Source: Candidatus Aminicenantota bacterium (GTDB lineage: Bacteria > Acidobacteriota > Aminicenantia > Aminicenantales > Aminicenantaceae). Taken from it: 13,440 nt of DNA. Location of the stretch: contig JAGLRY010000114.1 of assembly GCA_023135995.1 (NCBI GenBank), forward strand, positions 1 to 13,440. The letters run 5' to 3'. Shown one piece after another: positions 1 to 7,301 of this stretch. The notes below the pieces were generated by a model. It was not told the origin of the DNA, did no database searches, and worked only from the letters and a program-made list of their open reading frames with translations. Position 1 is the stretch's first letter. Every line of letters begins with the position of its first letter. Made by a program: the position numbers and the translations under genes.

Positions 1-17
1 GCAGCGACCTCAACTCG

Positions 18-30
18 TGAATAATTCAGG
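18..30 (+). repeat. 13-bp repeat TGAATAATTCAGG, copy 1
   Basis: Exact copy of a 13-mer found four times in the window. Its first 11 bases form a palindrome around a central A (TGAAT-A-ATTCA), followed by GG. This copy lies about 145 bases upstream of the dipeptidase start. It could be the right end of a mobile element extending left of the window, or a protein binding site; the sequence alone does not decide. Confidence 0.75.
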
Positions 31-80
31 GTAGTTGTCAGTAGATTATAGTATCTTCTTTTTATTGTAACAATAAAGTT

Positions 81-108
81 ATGGATTTTTTTTATCTCAA
101 ATTATAAT
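81..108 (+). promoter_or_regulatory. Candidate sigma70-type promoter for the C69 dipeptidase gene
   Basis: A perfect TATAAT -10 hexamer sits at 103-108, about 66 bases before the ATG. The matching -35 region is poor: ATGGAT at 81-86 with 16-bp spacing shares only three bases with TTGACA. The surrounding sequence is strongly AT-rich. An AT-only inverted repeat (TTTATTG, 3-base loop, CAATAAA at 61-77) lies just upstream and could be a weak terminator of a preceding gene or an operator. Confidence 0.4.
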
Positions 109-174
109 GTTAGACAGAAAGAAATATGTCGAATTCAGGACAAATCTTAATAATCGAAAGGAGGGCTCGTAAAG

Positions 175-1848
175 ATGAAAGATAAAAGGTCCATTTTTAT
201 CGTATGTCTTTTTCTCTGTATCTCCGCCATTCTTCTCCTATCCGGGACTACGGAAGAGAGACAGGTTGCCCGGGATGCTTGCACAGACATCATCGTTGGA
301 AAAGACGCCTCTGTGGACGGCTCTGTGATCACGTCCCACACAGGCTGCTGTCCCGAATGCCGTGTGCATATCGTTCCTGCGCAGACCTTTAAAAGGGGAG
401 ATGTGGCCCCTGTTTACTATGGGCTACAGGATGTGAAAAAACCTCTTAAGGAATACGGCAGAGTTTTGGGATACATCCCTCAGGTCGAAAAGACGTATGC
501 TTATTTTCACACAGGCTATCCCCAAATGAACGAACACCAACTGGCCATCGGGGAGAGCACTCTGAGCCAGAGAGATGAGCTAAAGGTGGATATTAGCTCA
601 GGAAAACAGATCATGACCATCGAGCAGGCCCAGCTGTTTGCCCTCCAGCGATGTAAAACAGCCAGAGATGCCATTGACCTGATAACGACGTTAGTGGAGA
701 AATACGGTTTTCTTCCTTCATGTGGTCCTCAGTCCGAGGGGCTCTGCATTGCTGATCCTGATGAGGCCTGGGTATTGGAAGTTTTCAGCGTGGGCCCTGA
801 GTGGGAACCCGAAAGTGGAGAACTCGGTGCGATATGGGCAGCGCAGAGAGTTCCGGACGACCACATCGCCATTGTACCCAACTGGAGTATCATTAAAGAG
901 ATCGACCTCAAAAATACAGATTATTTTAGGGCATCGAAAAACTACATGCAGGTTGCTATAGACCATGGTTGGTATGATCCTTCCAGCGGAAAGCCATTTG
1001 TCTGGCAGGAGGTGTATTCACCCATCCCCCGGGAATGGGCCCTGAGTCGATTCTGGTTGTTTTTCAGCACATATGCGCCCTCCTACGAGAAGTGGCCCAA
1101 TAAAAAACTGATAACTCCATTCAGCAGCTATGATGCTTACCATCAGTATTTGGAGGATATTGCCATCTATCCGTTTTCCGTCAAGCCAGATAAGAAGCTT
1201 TCTGTTCAGGATGTGATCGCGTTCCAGCGTTCAATCTATGAAGGGACCATCTATGACATGACCGCAGATACAGATTGGTTGGTGCCCGATGGCAGAGGAG
1301 GTTATAAGAAAAGTCCTCTAACCACACCATTCCCCACACGAGATATGAGGGAACTCCTGGATATCACATGGCGCCGGATGGTCTCCAGAGGTGGCTATGG
1401 TATGGTCGCCCAACTGAGAGGATGGTTGCCCGCAGCCATTGGAGGTATCTACTGGTTTTATGTCGACAACCAGTACACCAGCACTTATGTGCCCATCTAC
1501 GCAGGGACTCAAGAAATTGCTTCTTCCTATAAAACCTACGACCCGGATAAATTTAGTGACGATTCAGCACGATGGGCCGTCGATTTTGTGGACAATCTGC
1601 TTTATCTGCGATGGCAGGAAACGATCAAAGACCTTAAAAAAGTCCGCGATCCTTTGGAGGCGAGCTTTTTTGAAAACCTGGAGTCCATCGACAAAGAAGC
1701 ACTTGCCCTCTACAAGACAGATCCTGATAAGGCCAAGGGGTTCCTCACAAAATATACGCGAAAGAACATGGAAAAGACTGTCAAGATGTACCGCGAATTG
1801 CGCAAATTTCTCATCACAAAATACACGAACAACAAACTGGGGCTTTAA
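175..1848 (+). CDS. Secreted C69-family dipeptidase (PepD-like N-terminal nucleophile hydrolase)
   Basis: Peptidase of the C69 family, which cleaves dipeptides and short peptides with an N-terminal cysteine nucleophile exposed by processing. The 557-residue product begins with a basic start and a hydrophobic stretch at about residues 6-23, so export is expected. The family signature follows: Cys36 in ACTDIIVGKDASVDGS, matching the pattern in which the cysteine becomes the catalytic N-terminus. A second family block is WVLEVFSVGPEW followed by GAIWAAQRVPDDHIAIVPN. The length is at the upper end of the family. The start is set by AAGGAGG at 158-164, ten bases before the ATG. The gene stands alone and ends 20 bp from the convergent M1 peptidase gene. 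With the signal sequence it probably hydrolyses peptides outside the cytoplasm; the exact substrate cannot be read from the sequence. Confidence 0.93.
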   Translation: MKDKRSIFIVCLFLCISAILLLSGTTEERQVARDACTDIIVGKDASVDGSVITSHTGCCPECRVHIVPAQTFKRGDVAPVYYGLQDVKKPLKEYGRVLGYIPQVEKTYAYFHTGYPQMNEHQLAIGESTLSQRDELKVDISSGKQIMTIEQAQLFALQRCKTARDAIDLITTLVEKYGFLPSCGPQSEGLCIADPDEAWVLEVFSVGPEWEPESGELGAIWAAQRVPDDHIAIVPNWSIIKEIDLKNTDYFRASKNYMQVAIDHGWYDPSSGKPFVWQEVYSPIPREWALSRFWLFFSTYAPSYEKWPNKKLITPFSSYDAYHQYLEDIAIYPFSVKPDKKLSVQDVIAFQRSIYEGTIYDMTADTDWLVPDGRGGYKKSPLTTPFPTRDMRELLDITWRRMVSRGGYGMVAQLRGWLPAAIGGIYWFYVDNQYTSTYVPIYAGTQEIASSYKTYDPDKFSDDSARWAVDFVDNLLYLRWQETIKDLKKVRDPLEASFFENLESIDKEALALYKTDPDKAKGFLTKYTRKNMEKTVKMYRELRKFLITKYTNNKLGL

Positions 1849-1868
1849 AGAATCAGATTTTCTGACAG

Positions 1869-3857
1869 CTATCCTCCGAAAATTGTAAAAAATTCAAGGG
1901 CATGCTGGAGCCAGTGCATCCAGTTGGAAACCCATTTCCAGGGAGCTAATCGATTCGGTTTGACGGTCTTGCTGTTGTTTGTCCGATTGATATCGATCAC
2001 CAGATCAAAATCCGGGTCGACGATCGCCCTTTCCACTTTTAGCGGTCCTTCATACGCGAATCTCTTCCATCTGTACTGGCCATCCCACTGTTCTTTGATC
2101 TCACTGCCATCCTCGAAGACCACGAGAACATCGACGGGAACTTGGACCTCACCCAGTCGTCGCACAAGGACCTCCGTCTGGTAGATCGGCTTTTCACCTT
2201 TTTGGCTTCTGCGCTCCGTGTATTTCTCATCGATCCAACCCTTGGGAATCCGCTTTCTCTGGCTTTTTATCTCTCCGATCGCATAGTCCAATTTACCCGA
2301 TCCATACACGAATTGATCCAGGAACCAACTCATATCTTGCCCAGAGTATTCATTCACAACGGTGTAAAAGTCTCGTGGCTTTGGGTGTCTAAACCAGTAG
2401 CGGGTGGAATACTCTTTGATCATCTCGGCAAACAGCGCTTTCCCCATAAACCGTTTCAGGGAGCGAAGCATCAACTCCGCTTTGGCATAGGAATTGGCGC
2501 CATAGCTGTTTCCGGTCATGAAATTCCAGGTGAAATTTTGCATAACATCCATATCTGATGTTCGGCGATGTCTGGAGATACCAGAGGATTCTATGGGAAT
2601 GGTCACTTGTTTGAAGGTCGCCGGAATCCCAAAATACATTTTGGAATAGACTGGCGCATCATAAGCTGCGTAGTAGACCTCCGAATCCAGGAATGAAGTG
2701 AATCCTTCATCCAGCCACGCATCCTCGAACTCGTTATTGCCCACGAGGCCATAGAAATACCCATGACCGAATTCATGGATCGTGATGCCTTCAGGGCGGG
2801 GGATGCGGTCTCGGGTCAGGAAATATGTCCCTCCAGTGAAGAGTGTCGGATATTCCATCCCACCGCATCGGTTGTTGTAGGCTGGGTCGACACAAGTCAC
2901 GGTCGTATAGGGATAATCACCGTACCATTGGCTGCATAATCTGATAGAATGTTTGACGGCGTTCATGTATCGATCCTTCTGACTCCTGTGGTAAGGCTGA
3001 AGCAAGAGGGTGATCTCAACAGTCTTACCTGGAGTAAACATATAATCTTCCTTGAACTCAAGGTAATGGGGGCTTGCGGTCCAGGTGAAATCATGGACGC
3101 TGTGCTGGAAAAACCTGTGGGTTGTCGTGCCATCTTGGTTATTCGTCTTTTCCCGATGTTCTCCGGTGGCGCCGATGATAAAATGTGAAGGCACCGTGAT
3201 TCTCACGTCGTAAGTCCCGTAATCCGCATAAAAATTGCTCGAAGCATGGAACTGGTGACAGTTCCATTGTCCATCTTCAAACACGCCGATCTTCGGAAAC
3301 CACTGTGCGATAAAATAGCTGTCTCTGTAAACACCCGTTCTGTGAATAGGGCGGGGGACTCTGGAAGAAAAATCGATACGGAGGAGGATCGTTTGTCCCG
3401 GCTCTACAGGTTGGGGAATCCTCACTGCCATGACGGTTTGGTCGTAAAAATTATCATTGTCGGGGTGACGAAATTCTTGTGTGTGAGTCAGGTCGTATTC
3501 ACCCGAGCCTTCCTCTTCGATCAACTTGATCGAGTTGATGCGAATGTATCCCCAATCGTCTTTGGTGTTAGACCTGTAGATCTGTCCCCATCTCTTTGAT
3601 CCTTCTTGGAGAAAATCGCTCATGTTGTTCTGGAATCCGTTCCAGTAGAGGTGGAACCAGAGTTCGTCTGTGGAAAAATCAGTGGTGTTGGTCCAGTAAA
3701 GGAGCGCTGTAGCAGTTATTGTCTTGTTCTCTGTGTTGAGTTTGACGTCCATCGTGTAATTCGCGATCTGTTCACAAAAGGGCTCATCAGACGCGAAAAC
3801 GGAAAAGACAAGCACAAAAACCAATAGGGCACCTGCAATGTATGCTTTTTTGATCAA
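1869..3857 (-). CDS. Secreted M1-family zinc metallopeptidase (aminopeptidase N-like), TTG start
   Basis: Zinc-dependent peptidase of the gluzincin M1 family, expected to remove N-terminal residues from peptides. The zinc site is complete: HEFGH at residues 361-365, then exactly 18 residues to Glu384 in LDEGF. The upstream GGMEYP corresponds to the family's GAMEN substrate-binding loop in a variant form. An N-terminal beta-rich domain (about 30-270) precedes the catalytic domain. I chose the TTG at 3857-3855 because GGAGG (3867-3863) lies five bases upstream and the product then begins MIKKAY plus a hydrophobic core ending VFAS, a good signal peptide. A longer reading to 3923 also starts at TTG but would put 22 extra residues before the signal sequence. 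The mature protein has about 640 residues. It converges with a secreted C69 dipeptidase, consistent with a peptide-scavenging role. Confidence 0.93.
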   Translation of the reverse strand: MIKKAYIAGALLVFVLVFSVFASDEPFCEQIANYTMDVKLNTENKTITATALLYWTNTTDFSTDELWFHLYWNGFQNNMSDFLQEGSKRWGQIYRSNTKDDWGYIRINSIKLIEEEGSGEYDLTHTQEFRHPDNDNFYDQTVMAVRIPQPVEPGQTILLRIDFSSRVPRPIHRTGVYRDSYFIAQWFPKIGVFEDGQWNCHQFHASSNFYADYGTYDVRITVPSHFIIGATGEHREKTNNQDGTTTHRFFQHSVHDFTWTASPHYLEFKEDYMFTPGKTVEITLLLQPYHRSQKDRYMNAVKHSIRLCSQWYGDYPYTTVTCVDPAYNNRCGGMEYPTLFTGGTYFLTRDRIPRPEGITIHEFGHGYFYGLVGNNEFEDAWLDEGFTSFLDSEVYYAAYDAPVYSKMYFGIPATFKQVTIPIESSGISRHRRTSDMDVMQNFTWNFMTGNSYGANSYAKAELMLRSLKRFMGKALFAEMIKEYSTRYWFRHPKPRDFYTVVNEYSGQDMSWFLDQFVYGSGKLDYAIGEIKSQRKRIPKGWIDEKYTERRSQKGEKPIYQTEVLVRRLGEVQVPVDVLVVFEDGSEIKEQWDGQYRWKRFAYEGPLKVERAIVDPDFDLVIDINRTNNSKTVKPNRLAPWKWVSNWMHWLQHALEFFTIFGG

Positions 3858-3906
3858 TGGATCCTCCAGTCTCTCAAGAGTCTGGCCAGATATTACCACG
3901 ACTTGT

Positions 3907-4095
3907 GATAAGAAGTCACCCAAGCAAAACGAGAAGGGCCGCTGGATCCTGGAGAATACCTACAACGGCCGCTTCCAGGTTAACATCGAACGCAAGGGTA
4001 AACCCAGCAAGTGGATCACCATGAATGCTCTAAGAACAATAAAACAGAGAAATCTCTTGATAAATCTAGGGAAGAGTATGGTAAACAAAGGATAG
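3907..4095 (+). pseudogene. C-terminal remnant of a GKPSKW-type protein (terpene cyclase/prenyltransferase-like barrel tail)
   Basis: An open frame reading KGRWILENTYNGRF, then QVNIERKGKPSKWITMNALR, then TIKQR, ends at a TAG at 4093-4095. From memory this pattern (GRW-LE-T-NG, then KGKPSKW-T--ALR-LK) is the conserved C-terminus of uncharacterised proteins with an alpha/alpha-toroid, prenyltransferase-like fold. Only about 60 residues are present. Upstream in this frame the sequence becomes the 5' region of the oppositely oriented M1 peptidase, and there is no Shine-Dalgarno site or sensible start. I read it as the 3' stump of a gene lost by deletion or rearrangement, with the breakpoint near 3905. 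A small functional protein is possible but unlikely. The family assignment is recollection, not a search result. Confidence 0.45.
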
Positions 4096-4107
4096 TGATT
4101 TAATTCG

Positions 4108-4136
4108 TTGCATTATTATTTCTAAATCATTATCAT
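4108..4136 (+). promoter_or_regulatory. Candidate promoter for the ABM-like gene
   Basis: TTGCAT at 4108-4113 and TATCAT at 4131-4136 are separated by 17 bp in a very AT-rich stretch. The -10 matches consensus at five of six bases, the -35 at three. It would give a 5' leader of roughly 110 bases before the ATG at 4257. Apart from this and the remnant described at 3907-4095, the 399 bases between the M1 gene and the ABM-like gene show nothing recognisable. Confidence 0.3.
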
Positions 4137-4256
4137 ATTTTATGGGAATAATAAAAAATACGAAGGATTCCAGTCTCGTACGGATCAGAATTTTAATATA
4201 GAGGGGATTTTTTTGAATAGATATATGGGGATATGATATAAGAAGGAGGGGAAATC

Positions 4257-4550
4257 ATGTTTGCGCGAATCACTACAATACAAGTCAAAACGCAATATAT
4301 CGATAAGGTTATAAAGATCTTAAAAGAGAGTGTTGTCCCCGCAGCTAAATCGCAAAAAGGATTCAAAAAGATCTATGTTTTTCTTAATCGAGAAACAGGG
4401 AAAGCTCACTCTATAGCATTGTGGGAAAATCAGGAAGATGCGATCGCCAATGAAAAAAGCCTTTATTACCAGGAACAGCATGTCAAGCTCTTGCCGTTCT
4501 ATAAATCAGATCCTTTCAAGGAAGGATTTGAGGTTATCGTTGATGAATGA
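4257..4550 (+). CDS. Small ABM-like dimeric alpha/beta-barrel protein
   Basis: A 97-residue soluble protein resembling the antibiotic biosynthesis monooxygenase (ABM) superfamily of dimeric ferredoxin-like barrels. Visible family traits are an N-terminal beta strand FARITTIQV, a helix with VVPAAKSQKGFKKIYVF, then the core SIALWENQEDAIA and a short helix with YYQEQHVKLLPFY. The length is normal for a single-domain member. AGGAGGGG (4244-4251) lies just before the ATG, so the start is secure. The gene appears monocistronic: a separate strong promoter begins before the next gene. Members of this superfamily range from haem-degrading enzymes and quinol monooxygenases to proteins with no known activity. 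No residue here identifies a substrate, so the role is unassigned. Confidence 0.75.
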   Translation: MFARITTIQVKTQYIDKVIKILKESVVPAAKSQKGFKKIYVFLNRETGKAHSIALWENQEDAIANEKSLYYQEQHVKLLPFYKSDPFKEGFEVIVDE

Positions 4551-4610
4551 GTTGATTCAATACAATCGGAATAACAAAAACACGAATCAAACAGACTTAA
4601 CGCCATCCGT

Positions 4611-4639
4611 TTGACACTCTTTACCCGAATCATTATCCT
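4611..4639 (+). promoter_or_regulatory. Strong sigma70-type promoter for the glycosyltransferase-methyltransferase pair
   Basis: A perfect TTGACA (4611-4616) is followed after exactly 17 bp by TATCCT (4634-4639, four of six matches). Transcription would begin near 4646, leaving a leader of only about 17 bases before the ATG at 4663. That leader contains no Shine-Dalgarno sequence. Confidence 0.6.
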
Positions 4640-4662
4640 ACCTATTTGAACCTTTTAGAACC

Positions 4663-5964
4663 ATGGACAAACTCAAAATTCTCGTCTCTGCTTACGCATT
4701 CAATCCCAAAGCATGGACTTTGAATGAATTTGATCGGGGGATTCTGGGCTGGAATCTGGTGGATCGTCTCAGCCGTTTTTATGATATCTGGGTGATCACC
4801 CACAGTAACAACAGCGATGACGTTTTGGATGCGCTATCGGCAGGAGCTCTCCCCAAAGTGAATATCCATTTCGTCGATTTGCCAAAATGTTGGCGATTTC
4901 TTCATAAAACTGCGTTTGGTCGATGGTTCTGTTATTTCCTCTGGCAAAGAAAGGCCTGGAAATACTCTCGGTCTCTTCACGATGAAGTCGCCTTCGATGC
5001 GGTTCATCACCTGACCCCAGAATATGATTGGATCCCCAGCTTCATCGGCGCCTATTTACCCGTTCCTTTTATTTGGGGACCTTTAGGGGGAGGGGAGAGA
5101 CTTCCCAAAGGCTTGCTCGCGGAGAGTTCTTTGTTTGATCGTTGCAGAGACAGGTGGCATCTGATTGGACAATGGTTAGGTCGTGAACATCACGCGAGAA
5201 GGGAAGGCGAAAGGCGGGCCCGGGCCATACTCGTCTGCAACCAGGAAACGAGGATGAGGTTTTCCAAAAACGATGTCCAAAAGTTGCATTACTTCCCGCT
5301 TACGGGAGTTTCTTCAGTTAATATACAGCCAGCCCCCAAAAAAAAATCTTATGATCAGCGGACTTTCCGGATCATATCGGCGGGATGTCTAGATAAAAAA
5401 AATGGATTCAGTCTTGCCATTAAAGCATTTGCTCTTTTTTCAGAGAGTTTCTCAGCGTCGGACTTTGTCATTTTTGGTGAAGGGCCTGAACAAAGGAAGC
5501 TCGAACTAAAAATCGAAGACAATAAGCTCGATTCGAGTGTCAGAATCCATCCATGGATCGATGGCAAAGCTCTTCATGAAAGGATGCAGGACAGCGACGT
5601 TTTTTTGTCCACGGGATTGTATGACAGGAGTGGTTTTTTTGTTGTCAGAGCTATGGCCGCGGGCCTGCCTGTGGTTTGTTTGGATACGGGTGGGTCAGGA
5701 ATGCATATTCAAGAGAATTGGGGGATACGCGTGAAACCCGAGAATCCTGAACAATGTGTCCGAGATTTAGCCAGAGCTTTAGGAGAACTCTATAGAGACA
5801 AGGCCTTGCGCAGAAGAATGTCTCAAGCTGCATTCAAGAATATCAAAGACAATTACACATGGAGGGAAATGGGGAAGACACTTAAGAGGATCTACGGAGA
5901 AGTCCTTCTTCAAGAGGAAAACATCCATTTTTCCAAAAGGGGGGAGGAGCGGTTCTTCTATTAA
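4663..5964 (+). CDS. Family 4 (GT-B fold) glycosyltransferase
   Basis: Cytoplasmic or membrane-associated sugar transferase with the two-Rossmann GT-B architecture. The N-terminal half begins KLKILVSAYAFNP and carries the acceptor-side block IWGPLGGGERLP from residue 137. The C-terminal nucleotide-sugar domain starts near residue 236 (RIISAGCLDKKNG) and includes FGEGPEQRKLE and AMAAGLPVVCLDTGGSG. The usual E-x7-E motif is altered: Asp321 and Arg329 stand at the two positions (YDRSGFFVVRAMAAG). The first acidic substitution is common in relatives with HDSGGWVVLEA; Arg in place of the second Glu is unusual. The start is the first ATG after a near-consensus promoter, but no Shine-Dalgarno site is visible. 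A methyltransferase follows after 29 bases, so both probably act on the same glycan or glycolipid. Donor and acceptor are unknown. Confidence 0.88.
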   Translation: MDKLKILVSAYAFNPKAWTLNEFDRGILGWNLVDRLSRFYDIWVITHSNNSDDVLDALSAGALPKVNIHFVDLPKCWRFLHKTAFGRWFCYFLWQRKAWKYSRSLHDEVAFDAVHHLTPEYDWIPSFIGAYLPVPFIWGPLGGGERLPKGLLAESSLFDRCRDRWHLIGQWLGREHHARREGERRARAILVCNQETRMRFSKNDVQKLHYFPLTGVSSVNIQPAPKKKSYDQRTFRIISAGCLDKKNGFSLAIKAFALFSESFSASDFVIFGEGPEQRKLELKIEDNKLDSSVRIHPWIDGKALHERMQDSDVFLSTGLYDRSGFFVVRAMAAGLPVVCLDTGGSGMHIQENWGIRVKPENPEQCVRDLARALGELYRDKALRRRMSQAAFKNIKDNYTWREMGKTLKRIYGEVLLQEENIHFSKRGEERFFY

Positions 5965-5993
5965 ACGGTCTTCAAGGATAAACAGGCGTAAAA

Positions 5994-6608
5994 ATGAGGT
6001 TTTTTATTTCAGGCCGAATATACGACTGGCTTATAGAGCCAATCGTGAAGCGTATCAAACAAAGAGTCGCTTTTTATTTCCATAAGTATGACCTTTTTCC
6101 AGCTTTGGATATTTGCTGCGGAACAGGGACACAATGCCATATATTGGGGACAAAGAATCCGAATATTTACGGATTAGACATCGATCAGACGATGGTGGGG
6201 TATGCGGCTATGAAGTATCCGCAGCGGTCCTTCATCTGTGCTGATGCGACTGAGATTTCGTTTAAAGATCAATCGTTCAAAGGTGTCCTCATCTCGTTTT
6301 CGCTGCACGACAAGACATCCGAAACGCGAGATGAGATCATGAATGAAGTCCAGCGATTACTCTCCCCAGAGGGCAACATTGTTTTTGTGGATTTTGAGAA
6401 TCCTTGGAATATCCGCTCCAAACTGGGAGCAATATTTTCTTTTTTGATCGAGAGGACAGCCGGTGGTGACCATTTCAGGAATAACCGCCAGTTTTTAAAA
6501 CAGGGAGGACTGCGGGATTTTATCAAAAGACATCAGCTCATTGAGATTGAGCGTCATAACATAGAATTGGGGACTGTTGCCATAGTCGTGACCAAATTCC
6601 GTGATTGA
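5994..6608 (+). CDS. Class I SAM-dependent methyltransferase (UbiE/Methyltransf_11 type)
   Basis: A 204-residue methyltransferase with a Rossmann SAM-binding fold. Motif I is ALDICCGTGTQ (Asp39 to Thr46), the acidic end of strand 2 is GLDID (Asp62), an ADATEISFKDQSF block corresponds to motif II, and LISFSLHDK plus LLSPEGNIVFVDFENP follow as in UbiE-like enzymes. The N-terminus ISGRIYDWLIEPIVKRIKQRV resembles the YD-L--P helix of this group, supporting the start, although only a weak AGG precedes the ATG. It lies 29 bases after the glycosyltransferase and probably shares its promoter, so the substrate may be a lipid or glycan made by that enzyme. Quinone or phospholipid methylation cannot be excluded. 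Confidence 0.85.
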   Translation: MRFFISGRIYDWLIEPIVKRIKQRVAFYFHKYDLFPALDICCGTGTQCHILGTKNPNIYGLDIDQTMVGYAAMKYPQRSFICADATEISFKDQSFKGVLISFSLHDKTSETRDEIMNEVQRLLSPEGNIVFVDFENPWNIRSKLGAIFSFLIERTAGGDHFRNNRQFLKQGGLRDFIKRHQLIEIERHNIELGTVAIVVTKFRD

Positions 6609-6679
6609 CGGCGTTGCGTGTGCCCCAATTGGTGATTTCGAAAACGAACAACGGGACAGCAGAGCAGCTCTATTTAAAA

Positions 6680-6724
6680 GTAGGGACCGTTTCCCAAACG
6701 GTCCGTTCGGGGAACGGACCCTAC
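6680..6724. repeat. 45-nt near-palindromic double-hairpin element (REP-like)
   Basis: Outer arms GTAGGG (6680-6685) and CCCTAC (6719-6724) enclose two adjacent hairpins: ACCGTTT, loop CCC, AAACGGT (6686-6702) and CCGTTC, loop GGG, GAACGG (6703-6717). The whole element is also an almost perfect palindrome, and the mismatches fall so that each small hairpin stays perfect. It lies in the 191-base gap between the methyltransferase and ogt. It may terminate or stabilise transcripts, or be a copy of a dispersed palindromic repeat. No U-tract follows. Confidence 0.75.
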
Positions 6725-6799
6725 ATAAAAAGAAACTGACCTTTATTTACATAACACTTTTTTTTATTATTCTGCTAAACTAGTGGGAAAGGGCGAAAA

Positions 6800-7261
6800 A
6801 TGAAAATATATAAGACTTTCTATGATTCCAAAGTGGGAATTTTTGAGATTGAAGGCACAGAAAAGGCGATTACTAAAGTCAATTTCTCAGACAAAAAAAA
6901 GATCAAGTCCGAACCGAATCTCCCTCCCATACTCAAAAAATGCCTAAAACAGTTGGATGAGTACTTCAAAGGAAAGCGGCAGAATTTTTCTCTGGAGCTC
7001 CATCTGGAGGGAACAGATTTCCAGAAAAAGGTCTGGGAACAACTTCAGAGGATCCCTTATGGAGAAACCGCCTCATACAAGGATGTGGCAGTCGCCATCG
7101 GGAACGAGAAAGCGGTTCGCGCTGTTGGGGGTGCCAATGGTATGAACAATATTGCTATTATCATTCCCTGCCACCGTGTGATCGGCGCAGATGGTAATCT
7201 TGTCGGCTTCGGCGGGGGCCTGTGGCGAAAAGTTTGGCTCCTCAATCACGAAAAACAATAG
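6800..7261 (+). CDS. ogt: Methylated-DNA-[protein]-cysteine S-methyltransferase
   Basis: Suicide DNA repair protein that moves an alkyl group from O6-alkylguanine to its own cysteine. The active site IIPCHRVIG is intact with Cys124 and His125. The helix-turn-helix and Arg-finger region reads GETASYKDVAVAIGNEKAVRAVGGANG, with Arg107 as the likely base-flipping arginine, and GFGGGLWRKVWLLNHE closes the domain. At 153 residues it is a typical single-domain Ogt without the Ada phosphotriester domain. The N-terminal half is shorter and poorly conserved, as usual. An AAGGGCG sequence precedes the ATG. It appears monocistronic, converges with the DUF72 gene 40 bases downstream, and has a weak TATTAT -10 candidate at 6765-6770. 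Confidence 0.95.
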   Translation: MKIYKTFYDSKVGIFEIEGTEKAITKVNFSDKKKIKSEPNLPPILKKCLKQLDEYFKGKRQNFSLELHLEGTDFQKKVWEQLQRIPYGETASYKDVAVAIGNEKAVRAVGGANGMNNIAIIIPCHRVIGADGNLVGFGGGLWRKVWLLNHEKQ

Positions 7262-7301
7262 AACGGCCAATACTTCCATACATTGAACGTTCGTGAACCG
7301 A

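Noticed and set aside
61..77. TTTATTG-taa-CAATAAA as an intrinsic terminator of an upstream gene
   Set aside because: The stem is almost all A-T and would be unstable; the T-run comes eight bases later. It is noted only as a possible operator.
1853..1865. TCAGA-ttt-TCTGA hairpin between the two peptidase genes as a terminator
   Set aside because: The stem is only 5 bp, is not GC-rich and has no U-tract on either strand.
4552..4590. TTGATTC/GAATCAA inverted repeat after the ABM-like gene
   Set aside because: Seven-base arms with a 25-base AT-rich loop and no U-tract are within chance for such sequence; no function can be supported.
6601..6783. 60-codon open frame after the methyltransferase
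   Set aside because: It runs through the 45-nt palindromic element, has no ribosome site, and its hydrophobic tail comes only from the AT-rich ogt leader.
7262..7301. GAACGTTC palindrome between ogt and the DUF72 gene as a shared terminator
   Set aside because: It has no loop to form a stable hairpin and no T-run on either side.
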